From: Streptosporangiales bacterium
GTDB taxonomy: Bacteria; Actinomycetota; Actinomycetes; Streptosporangiales; Streptosporangiaceae
NCBI GenBank assembly: GCA_009380095.1
Contig: WHSL01000043.1
Coordinates: forward strand, 1-32,598
Length of the DNA stretch: 32,598 nucleotides
Direction: 5' to 3'
Made by a program: the position numbers and the translations under genes. Below the pieces are notes generated by a model. The model was given only the letters and a program-made list of their open reading frames with translations. It had not been told where the DNA came from and ran no database searches. Shown here in pieces: positions 25,401 to 29,359 of this stretch; the first letter of the stretch is position 1, and every line of letters starts with the position of its first letter.

Positions 25401-26817
25401 CACCCGCATCGTCACCGCCGCGGCCGGCCGGACCACGGGCGACCCCTGGGACCTTGTACGGGAGATGCTGGCCCCCGCCGACGCCGCGACGCTCAGCCTG
25501 TCCAAGGACTTCGCCGTTCCCACCGGCGGCCTCGTCTGCGCCCGGTCTCCCGAGCTCATCGAGCGGCTCCGCACCGACCGCGAGGCGTACGGCGGCGACG
25601 TGAGCCTGATGGACCGGCGGATGCTGCAGGCCGCGCTGTCCGACCATGCCGGGATCGCGCGGGCGGTACGGGACCGCCGCACCGCCGTGGCCGCCCTGCA
25701 CCGGCGGCTGCGTGAAGCCGGGCTACCGGTCACTCCCGAGCCGGGCGGCCACTGCGTGCTGCTCCGCGGCGACCTCCCCGACGGATGCGGCGTACGGGCC
25801 GCCCCGCACCTGCACGGCGACGCGCACCCCGAACTGGCCGGGCACGTACGGCTGGCCGTACCGCTCGGCATGGACACCGCCACCGCCGAACGCGCCGCCG
25901 ACCGCATCGCCGAAGCAGCCGGACCGCCCTCCGACGAGGGCTGGTTCGCCCGGCAGCTGCGTGAGCTGGGCGGACGGTTCGGCGAAGCCGACTATCACCC
26001 AGCCGGCGAGAACCTGGAGGTGCTGCGCGAGTTCCGCCTGGACATCGAGCACCGGCTGGTCACCGACCCCGACGGCGAGGTCGAGGTGTTCCTCGCCGGC
26101 TCCGGCCCCGACCTGGTGCTGATGCACCCATTCAACATCGGCGCGGGCATGTTCGCCGCCCAGTTCGCCGGGCTCGCCGGCCGGTACCGCCTGATCGTCG
26201 TACACCAGCCCGGCGTCGGCCGGACCCGCGTCTCGACCCCGCTCAGCCTGGAGGGCCTGACCACGCTGCAGCGCCGGGTGCTGGAATCGCTCGGCATGAC
26301 CGGCCCCGTGCACGTCGGCGGCGCCTCGGTCGGCGCGATCTTCGCCGAGTACTTCACGCTCCAAAACCCCGGCTACGTACGATCCCTCGCGCTACTCGGC
26401 GGCTCCTACCGGTTCGCCAACCGCAAGGGCCGCATCGACCGGCTGGACCAGGTCATTTCCGAGGACTTCGCCTCCATCCAGGCCGGCACGTCGTCGCCGG
26501 GTGTCGCGGCCGTCCGCGAGGACCTCACCGCGCTGCTGCTTCGCTGCGAGAGCATGGACCCGCGGACCGGCCTGCGCTACCTCGACCTGTTCGCCCAGGA
26601 ACCGGAGCTGGCGCCGCGCCTCCCCGAGATCGCCGTCCCCACGCTCGTGGTCCAGGGCCGGTACGACTCCGTCGTCGGCGTCAAGACCGGCCACTTCCTG
26701 CACGGCGCCATCCCGGACGCCCGGTACGTGGAACTGCCCGAGGCGGGCCACTTCGTCTGCCTCACCGACGCCGAGAAGGTCAACGCCGAGCTCACCGCCT
26801 TCCTCACCGCACCGTGA
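10471..26817 (+). CDS. LnmJ-like trans-AT PKS megasynthase with DUF-SH-TE terminus
   Basis: A single 16.3-kb gene for a 5,448-residue protein. Domain order with approximate residues: DH 5-255, ACP1 278-350 (Ser310), KR1 430-760, KS 778-1188, ECH2 1232-1472, ACP2 1495-1570 (Ser1533), KS 1672-2080, KR2 2176-2530, ACP3 (Ser2593), KS 2650-3066, KR3 3207-3590, ACP4 (Ser3684), KS 3754-4166, ACP5 (Ser4310), ACP6 (Ser4395), DUF 4510-4812, SH 4840-5150, TE 5204-5448. No AT and no methyltransferase are present. All four KS domains keep Cys-His-His and all three KRs keep the catalytic Tyr. The DUF-SH-TE end is the signature of leinamycin-family synthases; the domain most different from what I recall of LnmJ is the embedded ECH2. 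Start GTG 10471 has a strong ribosome binding site. Individual modules are described separately. Confidence 0.96.
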   Translation: MPGEPISCRLTVGTGDFVLRHHHVYGVGVLPGVVFIDVVLRVLAARGVPPAEVTLRDVLFTEPLTGDVDREVRVVVDDGSVTVDGRPAAGGEWRRHLTARLVPGSYDDPVLDPAPLVAGAERVRDLAELYAQARGEDIVHGAAMRAVGRLYLAGDGLLAEFALEEPGVDGFHLHPALLDASTLIAFARTPALDAPFIPITIDAVRAPRPLTTGGYVHVPRPESVAATGDVMRSGYRVYDRGGLLIAEFRGLACKRIRHPGLITRHAAGSVAEDPVVGYARRIEALVAGELGVAVDLVDRGVGFYDQGLDSLAMLRISERLEAVTSTELYPTLLFEHGDIDTLAAHLAATYGPPTPVAQAVPAPEPGREPAPEPGPVSASEHEPASKPKLEPASESERGPAPEAERGPAPETESRCGGEQRPQGEVRLYRRVWRPAPAPAAEPGEAGRAEGTEVRTLIAPTEPYAELTAAARDLLGASRPVLLHAGPDTPEQAALAAAARTFTAETPRLTCRSVVTAGDPVEAAARETSIGGPETEVRYRAGRREVPRWERLTGAGTSPLRKGAVYLIVGGGGGLARSLTRHLTERYDAHVVLAGRGVDPGLGTEYVRADVTDPEQAALAAEHARLLYGRLNGVFHLAGVVDDGVYVAKDPARSAAVLAPKLAGLRNLAAATAEDRLDVFAVFSSISAVLPNPGQADYAYANAYCDGYAQARGRPYVSIGWPYWADGGMRAEGPGMSTEQGLAALEQALASGEPYVAVTCGRELPEVTPETSPAGRPGDIAIIGFAGRYPQAPGLDAFWRNLTEGRDSVTAVPAAAWERRPGAGDADPYWGGFLEDADTFAPAFFKLSRRTAERMDPQERLFLQTAYHALEDAGLDPAGLRGTPVGVFAGVMWSHYQLQAAGDGVAPTVLHSSVPNRVSHHLDLTGPSVAVDTACSSSLVALHLAAESIRSGDCELAIAGGVNLTVHRQKYAQLRADGFLAEDGRCRAFGAGGTGYVPGEGVGAVVLKPLARALADGDAIDAIIRGSAVNHNGRTSGYTAPGPAGQAALIRAALDRAGVPPETVSYIEAHGTGTALGDPIEIDGLTRAYGGSGPVVRPVGSVKTNIGHLESAAGIAGLTKVLLQLRHRALVPSLHADVPNPEIPFDSSPFRVQRAYEPWRPLAEGVPLRAGISAFGAGGANAHVIVEEPPAGHRRTEGRPLTRFPVERCWLGDWAAGHDPVPAALDEPGAARVEPLMLRVLDPGIALIELREPMFTDALLSALENAFAEVEARAEVKAVVLTGTERVFGMGGTPETLRRLAARDGSFTEAAFLYEGPPRCAKPVIAAVRGQAHGGGLAFGLHADVAVLARDGSYSANFLKYGFTPGLGATEVLRRRFGAGIAAEMMLTGRTYSGAELERRGAQMRFEDGERVLPAALELARSMAELPVGALGALKAELARPYLDRQPEVIASETAMHQRTLGDEATALLAHRFAPAPAPTPLDPVPAPHPAPALEPVLDGDVTAAIVAGLCERLYLEPGELDHGRPFTDFGLDSIGAVELVRDLNERFDMDLDSTVVYDHPTVARLTEAVTAEIAAQGALLQAATAPSTPPPSEPAAPRRTVALAPLDAAEQPPPIAAELSPPAAAIPLPTLIAVADPLPPPAAEPLPPPAAEPLSVSDAGAGAVPDHERGGDAIAVVGMSGRWPDAPSLDAFWANLRAGHCAIRPAKRWGANGEGPYAALLDDPEVFDHRFFHLSPRQVEEMDPQQRLFLTEAHNALVDAGYATTPGLNCGVFAGCAPGDHLTLLADQGRDESAGAFLGSSGSILAARIGYHLDLRGPAVAIDTACSSSLVAVHLAAQSLLAGETDLALVGGVAVMLTPSLHVRSVAVGMISPTGTCRPFDAAADGIVLGEAVGAVVLKRLADALRDGDRIHGVIRASGVNSDGRSNGITAPSGAAQAELLRRAHERAGVRPRDIGLVEAHGTGTALGDPIEHRALREVLGDADTPWCGLGSAKGNVGHTTTAAGITGLIKLLLALRHRELPPLAGYERPNPELDLEGGPLYVVREPRLWEPGASGIRIGAVSSFGFSGTNAHVVVAEPLGPGPEQKPEQATEPSPKRTTTPKQERGQAPRPGTAQAARPGTGHAPGPGTGQAAGPETGQAPGPGVGQAAGPGTGLATRPGTGQAAEPAPDLAGRMYLPVWRETGPPGSPAEGRHVVFRCEPGLDAFAQAAALLRVVRELPAAEPVTLKVLTTGATAAAPGETADPGPAALIGLTRTIAAEYPHWRVALIDGAAESEVAAEDCAHTVVALRDGRRLVPGYDPFSPPTGPAPFRRGGTYLLLGGAGGIGRAVSAHLARTAGARLAWIGRRPEDDAIRAAMRTVEDSGGRAMYVTADAADEAALRRAVRAVRDRFGPVHGAFHTAVTPRDRLLRNTTEADLAHVFAAKVTGAENLVAALHGEPLDFLAFFSSSAGLIEADGQGGYAAASTFQDAYAAYLRAEGVPATVIDWGYWASVGMAADDRHRAAFAADGVGSIEPPLGMAALERVLAAGVERAVVIEAAPEGLARLGITAAPEPAPGESAAYIKRVFAEVLGHAEDELDERVTFEEFGVDSVVGAEIVERFERDLGPQPATLLFEANTIEKLAARLTAPTSRTGEPEADEPGPEPDLDAIAVIGVTGRYPDAPDLTAFWDNLTAGTCSIREVPPGRFDWRGAADSRKGPREHQRWGGFLDGVDEFDAGLFGVLPRDAADIDPQERLFLQACWSLLEQAGYLGESHEPRTGVFAGLMYGAYGELGAQAWERGEVTGAHSAYWSVANRVSYTFDLTGPSMAVDTACSSSLTAVHLACEAIRRGDCAMAIAGGVNVILHPLHFVSLGARGMLAGDGVPKVFDAAADGYVPGEGVGAVLLKPLRTALADGDDIWAVIAGTAVNAGGKTSGYTTPNPNAQAALIADAITRSGLDPASVGLIEAHGSGTALGDPIELAGLAQSFTELGGGPERCAIGSVKSNIGHLEGAAGIAGLTKALLQIRHGRLVPTANLAEPNPKIDFGVFAPQRTEAGWSAPHVAGVSSFGAGGANAHVVLAGYDRAPRGPEPAGENTLVLSAPDAKRLDRLAEAVAAYCEDPPAGVTAAALAYTSQVGRRAFPHRLAVTGRDLGEFAAALRAGEAGGLSSTARRWLSGEHVDWAADWPDPPGRVAFPGIALLRTRSWVTPAATRTTAEPAPALRYERPVWRPAPLGMEQHSVRTAAVLGDGPLAEAIRANLRAIGIEPVATPGTDPADPVGTAPVGTAPVGTELIGVRPDALVYLAGVDDAVGAFHALFGAVVPLLRPGLRIVAAHPGNPPHLSALSALVKTLALECRGSGVTVVTADPDAIVAELRYGKDPDVAYRDGERLVRAEEEYRPVPRPVRFRADGTYLITGGAGGIGRHLAGLLLRRGAGEVVLTGRSPESADLPPGTRYERCDVTDPAAVERLIGGLSGLRGVIHAAGVIHDAPAAEKTPEGIAEVLGPKITGTLNLEAALAGRNLDLFVLCSSVVGGAGNPGQADYAYGNAFLDAFAVSRDGVLSIGWPLWDDGGMTVDARTTEALRRRYGVVPLDTEAALDAFCTLLTGTEPVASVVRLAPTEEGTEFGPETTAPEPERSALPRTAAAEPRLSAAEPRLPVAEPGSPADVLDHLRGLAASFLLVPPEEVDAEGELIDMGFDSISMTDLAEQAGAAYDIELNPAVLFEHPTLAALATHLETHAATARRTVRAEPAEPRTVRAEPAEPPASAGDIAIIGMAGTMPGSPSLGMFWKHLAAGDDLVRHVPEEREELLEDPRTRHLRGGFIDGAGDFDAALFGVSPREAGLMDPQQRLFLQAAWLAVGDSGIDPAALAGTDTGLFAGVSTHDYEDLMAMHGLPTEAHTATGLSHAVLANRVSHLLDLRGPSEAVDTACSSSLVAVHRAVRALRAGECELALAGGVGLTLTPGLFVAFTESGMLSAAGRCATFDAAADGYVRGEGVGAVLLKPLYAALRDGDPVHAVIAGSAVGHGGRAASLTAPNPRAQADVITAALRDAGVAPGDVSYLEAHGTGTRLGDPVEIEGLKKVFGTAAGEIVVGSVKTNVGHLEAAAGMAGLLKVLLSLRHGKLPPHLHLDTLSPHIDLAGTPLTISTRLRDWPDRPVRIAGVSSFGFGGTNAHVVVREAPGPPPPVRDVPPPARTRHWFTVPKPAPAPAPAPAAPAPAPASGPTHASASAPAPASAPAPASAPAPASGPAPASAPALGPAPATARSSGLASASPAPPPAASPAASPEPSPDGLAGRIRWHLADLLGGVAAIPDDRPFQDLGLDSIFAMELAERLSAEVGREVQGADLYEYDTIATLVTYLDGPPPEPAAAPEEGPEDATDGASALAELLSEVAGRPIGPGDDLAAALTSLQMLRAVSTLEETHGPLPKTLFFDHPDLATLSRRLREEPTAPATPTTSTAPTTPTAPTPPIASTMPTVRSAPMAPTTPTAPSAPIASTAPSAPFAPSAPAVPTAPVVMRKDALDGDTAAAVRRLTEAHGVESGLAGEDIAPWMLVTPDGYAELAQDDAAVLGWSLTGADEALPGLADAVARHARDTGRRAAVLSPVPLTELAGEPCTATPFGVVHHLDVAAFGLDGAPMRRLRSVLSRFARAGEATVTEYRSGDDPETDLAITELVDAWSAGKGDVAPYVARVRELLRTGALGDGHRVFLTRLDGEPAAVVVLTPLGSEPGYLLDVEFYRDGLPPGTLEHTIVEIIAVLRTENVPTLSLGLTLGVGVTDSPNPSPDAERELEELERASMTGAGNLRFKRRFRSAELPVYLLQRTADPVPVADVLLMIAGTGDTPEVPPAPLPGTIDLVTDSWAERDDLWITDRPRPLAATDAIAQPWLPFPYVAATPSGRAAERALCRAWPGRRGVVLHNGLFPTWLHAAATARFEPEPLTDLPAQLERHAGRVAFVAIEPGCNAAGGPATTLEELREIKKRAAGVPLVLDATRIVTAAAGRTTGDPWDLVREMLAPADAATLSLSKDFAVPTGGLVCARSPELIERLRTDREAYGGDVSLMDRRMLQAALSDHAGIARAVRDRRTAVAALHRRLREAGLPVTPEPGGHCVLLRGDLPDGCGVRAAPHLHGDAHPELAGHVRLAVPLGMDTATAERAADRIAEAAGPPSDEGWFARQLRELGGRFGEADYHPAGENLEVLREFRLDIEHRLVTDPDGEVEVFLAGSGPDLVLMHPFNIGAGMFAAQFAGLAGRYRLIVVHQPGVGRTRVSTPLSLEGLTTLQRRVLESLGMTGPVHVGGASVGAIFAEYFTLQNPGYVRSLALLGGSYRFANRKGRIDRLDQVISEDFASIQAGTSSPGVAAVREDLTALLLRCESMDPRTGLRYLDLFAQEPELAPRLPEIAVPTLVVQGRYDSVVGVKTGHFLHGAIPDARYVELPEAGHFVCLTDAEKVNAELTAFLTAP
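10483..12760 (+). other. Module part DH-ACP-KR (no KS)
   Basis: The DH hot-dog fold has HxxxGxxxxP at His22-Pro31 and a second-half HPALLDAS with Asp179, but lacks the usual Gln/His four residues after the Asp. ACP1 follows with GLDSL (Ser310), then a Glu/Pro-rich linker and KR1 with a GGGGGLA nucleotide loop near residue 568, Ser684 and Tyr697. DH-ACP-KR order is typical of trans-AT systems. The missing KS is most simply the C-terminal KS of the 2-5056 gene. This is the only DH visible in the window. Confidence 0.88.
12802..15190 (+). other. Module KS-ECH2-ACP with embedded crotonase
   Basis: The KS (Cys934, His1069, His1107) is followed directly by an enoyl-CoA-hydratase fold at residues 1232-1472, then ACP2 (Ser1533). 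The crotonase segment HGGGLAFGLHAD (from His1332) and FLKYGFTPGLGAT (from residue 1357) resembles PksI-type ECH2 enzymes, which decarboxylate the 3-methylglutaconyl-type intermediate. It does not resemble ECH1 dehydratases. No KR or DH is present, so the condensation product stays beta-keto, as beta-branching requires. Leu1539 sits where beta-branching ACPs usually carry Trp (serine plus six). Confidence 0.85.
15481..18370 (+). other. Module KS-KR-ACP (first)
   Basis: KS with Cys1826, His1961 and His1999; its second His motif reads GNVGHTTTAAG, unlike the NIGHLE form of the neighbours, suggesting a different substrate clade. A repeat-rich linker follows, then KR2 (GGAGGIG near 2322, Ser2450, Tyr2463) and ACP3 with GVDSVVGAEI (Ser2593). 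The predicted outcome is a beta-hydroxy group unless a dehydratase acts in trans. Confidence 0.88.
16792..16974 (+). repeat. 24-bp tandem array in KS-KR2 linker
   Basis: Seven full and one partial 24-bp units encode an octapeptide of the type QAAGPGTG. All units are in frame. The array lengthens the linker between the KS and KR2. Neighbouring units differ at several positions, so expansion is not very recent. Confidence 0.9.
18418..21640 (+). other. Module KS-KR-ACP (second)
   Basis: KS with Cys2816, His2951 (HGSGT instead of HGTGT) and His2991. A remnant post-KS linker (about 3075-3190) follows without AT activity motifs. KR3 has GGAGGIG at 3400-3406, Ser3514 and Tyr3527. ACP4 has MGFDSISM (Ser3684). 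Short 15-bp repeats encoding PVGTA occur near 20256-20295 and two RTVRAEPAEP copies follow the ACP. The expected product is a beta-hydroxy unit. Confidence 0.88.
21730..23760 (+). other. Terminal module KS-ACP-ACP
   Basis: KS with Cys3915, His4050 and His4087, then an Ala/Pro linker, ACP5 with LGLDSIFAMEL (Ser4310) and ACP6. In ACP6 the serine motif reads LTSLQML (Ser4395), with Thr in place of the usual Asp. The module has no KR, DH or ER, so it delivers a beta-keto thioester to the DUF-SH-TE region. Tandem ACPs are frequent where beta-branching or tailoring takes place on the synthase. Confidence 0.85.
23110..23181 (+). repeat. 18-bp tandem array (Ala/Pro linker)
   Basis: Three exact units and one near-exact unit of 18 bp encode ASAPAP. 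They lie inside a longer Ala/Pro-rich linker (about 23035-23310) before ACP5. The identity of the copies at DNA level suggests recent slippage. Confidence 0.9.
23815..23919 (+). repeat. 33-bp direct repeat in Pro/Thr/Ser linker
   Basis: Bases 23815-23847 and 23887-23919 differ at about three positions. They sit in a Pro/Thr/Ser/Ala-rich linker (about 23770-23975) joining ACP6 to the DUF domain. Confidence 0.75.
24004..24912 (+). other. DUF domain of DUF-SH didomain (GNAT/DUF2156-like)
   Basis: About 300 residues (4510-4812) between ACP6 and the lyase. Position and size match the DUF of leinamycin synthase LnmJ, proposed there to help add cysteine to an unsaturated chain. The middle (near AVLSPVPL, LRSVLSRFARAG and HRVFLTRLDGEPAAVVVL) resembles the C-terminal domain of lysyl-phosphatidylglycerol synthases (DUF2156), a GNAT-like fold that moves aminoacyl groups. 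That resemblance is by eye and moderate. Confidence 0.7.
24988..25920 (+). other. SH domain: PLP-dependent cysteine lyase
   Basis: About 310 residues (4840-5150) of the tryptophanase/tyrosine phenol-lyase fold. Visible landmarks are Asn4949 in GCNAAGG, Asp4976 in LVLDATR (contacts the PLP ring nitrogen) and Lys5012 in LSKDFAVPTGG, which forms the Schiff base. The order and spacing match tryptophanase (NSAGG, MDAAR, KKDAMVPMGG). In leinamycin the SH domain cleaves the C-S bond of a cysteine adduct, leaving a thiol on the polyketide with loss of pyruvate and ammonia. The same role is inferred here. Confidence 0.88.
26080..26814 (+). other. C-terminal thioesterase domain
   Basis: An alpha/beta hydrolase of about 245 residues with Ser5286 in GGASVGA, Asp5399 in GRYDSV and His5427 in AGHFVC. 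It releases the finished chain by hydrolysis or macrocyclisation. Leinamycin-type products are macrolactams, but the nucleophile here cannot be decided without the loading region. Confidence 0.9.
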
Positions 26818-26840
26818 CAGGGGCAAGGAACGGGCGGGGA

Positions 26841-27611
26841 TCAGCGGAAGTAACGCACCGTGGCGTCCTCGGCGCCTCCCTCCGCCAGGTGCCGCGTGAA
26901 CCGCCCCGCATGCACCTGGTGCACAAAGTTCCAGGTGAGCGAGACGCTGTCGGACAGCGCGAGCACCGTGTGGCACCAACCGGCGGGGATGTAGACCGCG
27001 TCGCCGGGCTCCAGGATCTCGTCGAAGGCCGGCCGGGCGTCCCTCCAGAGCGGGAACCCGCCGGGCGCCGGCGGGAACATGATCACCCGCTTCTCCCCGG
27101 CCGCCTGGCACAGGCAGGCGTCGCTGCCCCACGGGTCGGTGTGCAGCCGGGTACGCCCGCCCGCGCCGCACACGAAGATCCCCTTGCCGGGGAAGGAGTC
27201 CCGTACGGGATCGGCCGCCCGCGCCGGGTGCGGGAACACGTATCCGGAGTCGGGCAGGAACGTCGGCACCGACCAGTCCTCGACGAGCGCCGCGAAGGCG
27301 TCGTCGGCCCAGGGAAGCCGCTCCGGGCCCTGCCGGGAGAACCAGCGCAGGTACGGCGGCTCGTCATGCCAGGCCGCCCGGGTGTGCCGCGATACATAAT
27401 CGCCGAACGTGGACAGGCCGCGCAGCGCGAAAAGCGTGTCGTAAAGCGGAACCCGCAGGCCGCCGAAGCGCTCGGCGAGCGTCGTCAGGTCCCACGGCGG
27501 GGCCCACCGCCAGCCGGCGAGCGCCCCGCGCACCAGCACCGGCCGTCCCGGCACCAGGTACTCCGTCAGGAACGTCTCGGACCGCAACGTGTCCACCGTG
27601 CCCAGCGTCAT
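26841..27611 (-). CDS. JmjC-like cupin, Fe(II)/2-oxoglutarate oxygenase
   Basis: A 256-residue cupin_8/JmjC-type protein. The iron ligands of the facial triad are visible: His157 and Asp159 in RLHTDPWG, and His214 in PAGWCHTVL. The fold's start (EYLVPGRPVLVRGAL) and the IPAGWCH turn are typical. Members hydroxylate proteins or small molecules. ATG 27611 is preferred because the family usually starts close to this motif; GTG 27662 is an alternative 12 bases after the preceding gene. It converges on the megasynthase with only 23 bases between stops. It could be a tailoring hydroxylase of the pathway or an unrelated neighbour. Confidence 0.88.
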   Translation of the reverse strand: MTLGTVDTLRSETFLTEYLVPGRPVLVRGALAGWRWAPPWDLTTLAERFGGLRVPLYDTLFALRGLSTFGDYVSRHTRAAWHDEPPYLRWFSRQGPERLPWADDAFAALVEDWSVPTFLPDSGYVFPHPARAADPVRDSFPGKGIFVCGAGGRTRLHTDPWGSDACLCQAAGEKRVIMFPPAPGGFPLWRDARPAFDEILEPGDAVYIPAGWCHTVLALSDSVSLTWNFVHQVHAGRFTRHLAEGGAEDATVRYFR

Positions 27612-27674
27612 GCGCCCGACCGTACGGCCGCCTCCCGTACCCGGCCGCCCAATAGTGCGCACCGGCGGGCGGGC

Positions 27675-28829
27675 TCAGCCTGCGAATTCGCGTTCGAGCG
27701 GGGTGCGGAAGCGGGGCGTGACGGTGACCGGGCTGTCCGCCAGCCAGGCCGCGAGCCTGTCGCGTTCCGCCTCGACGGCGGCGGTGGCTTCGGCGTCGAG
27801 GGCGGTGAGGGGCTCCCAGACGACCTCGCCGGTACGGCGCTGCGCCCAGCCGCCCACCACCCGGCCGTTCCACCACACGGTGGGGCCGATGTTGCCGCTC
27901 CGGTCGTGCAGCCGGATGCGCTGCTCGTCGTCCGGCAGGTACCAGTCGCGGTGCTTCCAGCCCATCGGCGTCGGGTCCAGGGCGGGCAGCAGCGCGGCCC
28001 AGTTCCCGTCCGGGGCGTCGGCGTCCAGGGTCTCCGCGAGGGCGTAGCCGGGGCCCTCGTCGAGCTCGACCGGGACGGCACCGACCGCGGTCAGTGCGGC
28101 GTGGGTCTCGGTGAGCGTCCAGCCGGTCCACCACTGCAGGTCGGTGAGCTGGCCGGGCCCGTACGCGGACAGCCAGAGCCGGGCCAGCGTGGCGCGGGCC
28201 TCGGCGGGCTCCGGCTCCGGCAGCGCGGGGGCGAGCGCCCAGCGGAACTGGTTGCTGGTCCAGCCGCCGCGCGGCGCCCGGCGCACCACCGCGCCGCGCA
28301 TCCCGAGCAGGGTGAGCAGCCGTGTGCCGATGCTGAACGGTGGCGCCCCGGAAGGACCGGGCACCGCGGTCCGCAGCCGCGGCACCCGCTCGGCCAGCTC
28401 CGCGCCGGTCGCCTCGCCGAGCTCGGCGAGCACCTCCAGGACCTGCGCGTTCACCGAGTCCAGCCAGTCCTCGCCGAGGCCGGCCGCGGTCAGGTACTTC
28501 AGCACGTTCCGCTGCTCTCGTACGGTGACCGCGCGCGACGCCGCCCGCACCACCGGGGCGAGCTCCACGGGGACCACGAACACGGTGCGGCGCATGCCAT
28601 GCATCCGTACCAGCGATCCGTCGTACAGCTCCTCGCCCACGGACTTCAGGCTGGAATCGCCGAGGCGGGCCCGTACGGACAGGTGGACGGTGGCCGGGTC
28701 CGTACCGTGCAGCGCCACCACCGCGGCGGTGACCTCGGCGGCCGAGCCGGCCGGTACGGAAAGCCGGTGTCGTGCCGCGAGCAGACGGCGGCGATGGACC
28801 GCCGTGACCGCGGGCGAGCCGCCGCTCAC
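27675..28829 (-). CDS. Winged-helix DNA-binding protein, AlkZ/YcaQ (HTH_42) family
   Basis: A 384-residue protein of the HTH_42 family, which includes the DNA glycosylases AlkZ and YcaQ that remove bulky alkyl lesions. At the position where AlkZ relatives carry the catalytic Gln-x-Gln, this protein has His41-Gly42-Thr43 (LHGTDPATVHLS). That form is common in uncharacterised actinobacterial members, so glycosylase activity is uncertain. The GTG at 28829 is chosen because AGGG lies just upstream; an in-frame ATG at 28880 exists. It probably forms a short operon with the cupin gene. In a cluster for a possible DNA-alkylating product it is a self-resistance candidate, but it may be housekeeping. 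Confidence 0.85.
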   Translation of the reverse strand: MSGGSPAVTAVHRRRLLAARHRLSVPAGSAAEVTAAVVALHGTDPATVHLSVRARLGDSSLKSVGEELYDGSLVRMHGMRRTVFVVPVELAPVVRAASRAVTVREQRNVLKYLTAAGLGEDWLDSVNAQVLEVLAELGEATGAELAERVPRLRTAVPGPSGAPPFSIGTRLLTLLGMRGAVVRRAPRGGWTSNQFRWALAPALPEPEPAEARATLARLWLSAYGPGQLTDLQWWTGWTLTETHAALTAVGAVPVELDEGPGYALAETLDADAPDGNWAALLPALDPTPMGWKHRDWYLPDDEQRIRLHDRSGNIGPTVWWNGRVVGGWAQRRTGEVVWEPLTALDAEATAAVEAERDRLAAWLADSPVTVTPRFRTPLEREFAG

Positions 28830-28857
28830 TTTTGAGCCGCCCTGTCGGTGCCCGCCG

Positions 28858-28874
28858 CTACGGTGGCTCCGTAG
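28858..28874. promoter_or_regulatory. Palindrome in divergent intergenic region
   Basis: CTACGG at 28858-28863 and CCGTAG at 28869-28874 form a perfect 6-5-6 inverted repeat midway between the divergent starts at 28829 and 28928. This is a plausible operator. The regulator is unknown. Confidence 0.45.
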
Positions 28875-28927
28875 GCGCAATCGAGGTTCGTGAAATCGGG
28901 ACCGTCCGCAGGGGAGGCGTCGTTTCG

Positions 28928-29359
28928 ATGGCTGCTGCTCATGACCACAACTACTACCGGACTCTCATCGCCGTCGCCGACGACTGCCCGGTCGACGAGA
29001 GCGTCGTCCCGGAGGACACGCGGCGCGGCGGCAAGAAGGGCGTGGCCTCGATCCACTACGACATGCTCGCCGGGCAGCCGTACCGGCACACCCAGGAGGA
29101 CGTGCTGTTCCAGACCTGGCTGGAGCGGCAGGACGAGCAGCCCGGCTCGCCGGACGAGATAGCCCGCCTGCGGGACGAGTTCTTCGCCAAGCCCAAGCCC
29201 TGCCTGCGCACGTCCCCGCTCGGCAAGCGGTACGGCTGGGGCTTCGCGTTCGACGCCGAGGGCCGGGTCGCGCTGCTGCCGATGGAGTCCGAGGAGTACC
29301 GGAAGCTGCTCGACGGGGGAGAGGTGAAGGTGCTCAAGGCGATGAAGACGAAGCGCTGA
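28928..29359 (+). CDS. DUF6157-like small protein
   Basis: A 143-residue soluble protein beginning MAAAHDHNYYRTLIAVADDCP, with conserved-looking KKGVASIHYDML and RYGWGFAFD blocks. It resembles the DUF6157 family, which has no known function. ATG 28928 is preferred over the upstream in-frame ATG 28832 because AGGGGAGG lies about ten bases before it. Its 3' end overlaps the end of the convergent AT-ER gene by 26 bases. I see no link to polyketide synthesis; it may be an ordinary chromosomal gene caught between cluster segments. Confidence 0.8.
   Translation: MAAAHDHNYYRTLIAVADDCPVDESVVPEDTRRGGKKGVASIHYDMLAGQPYRHTQEDVLFQTWLERQDEQPGSPDEIARLRDEFFAKPKPCLRTSPLGKRYGWGFAFDAEGRVALLPMESEEYRKLLDGGEVKVLKAMKTKR

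Noticed and set aside
26814-28835. Open frame of about 670 codons on the plus strand
   Set aside because: It is antisense to the cupin and winged-helix genes, both of which have family motifs.
28832-28864. TTGAGC and TACGGT as a -35/-10 promoter pair
   Set aside because: The spacing is 21 bases, outside the usual range, and TACGGT is part of the palindrome.
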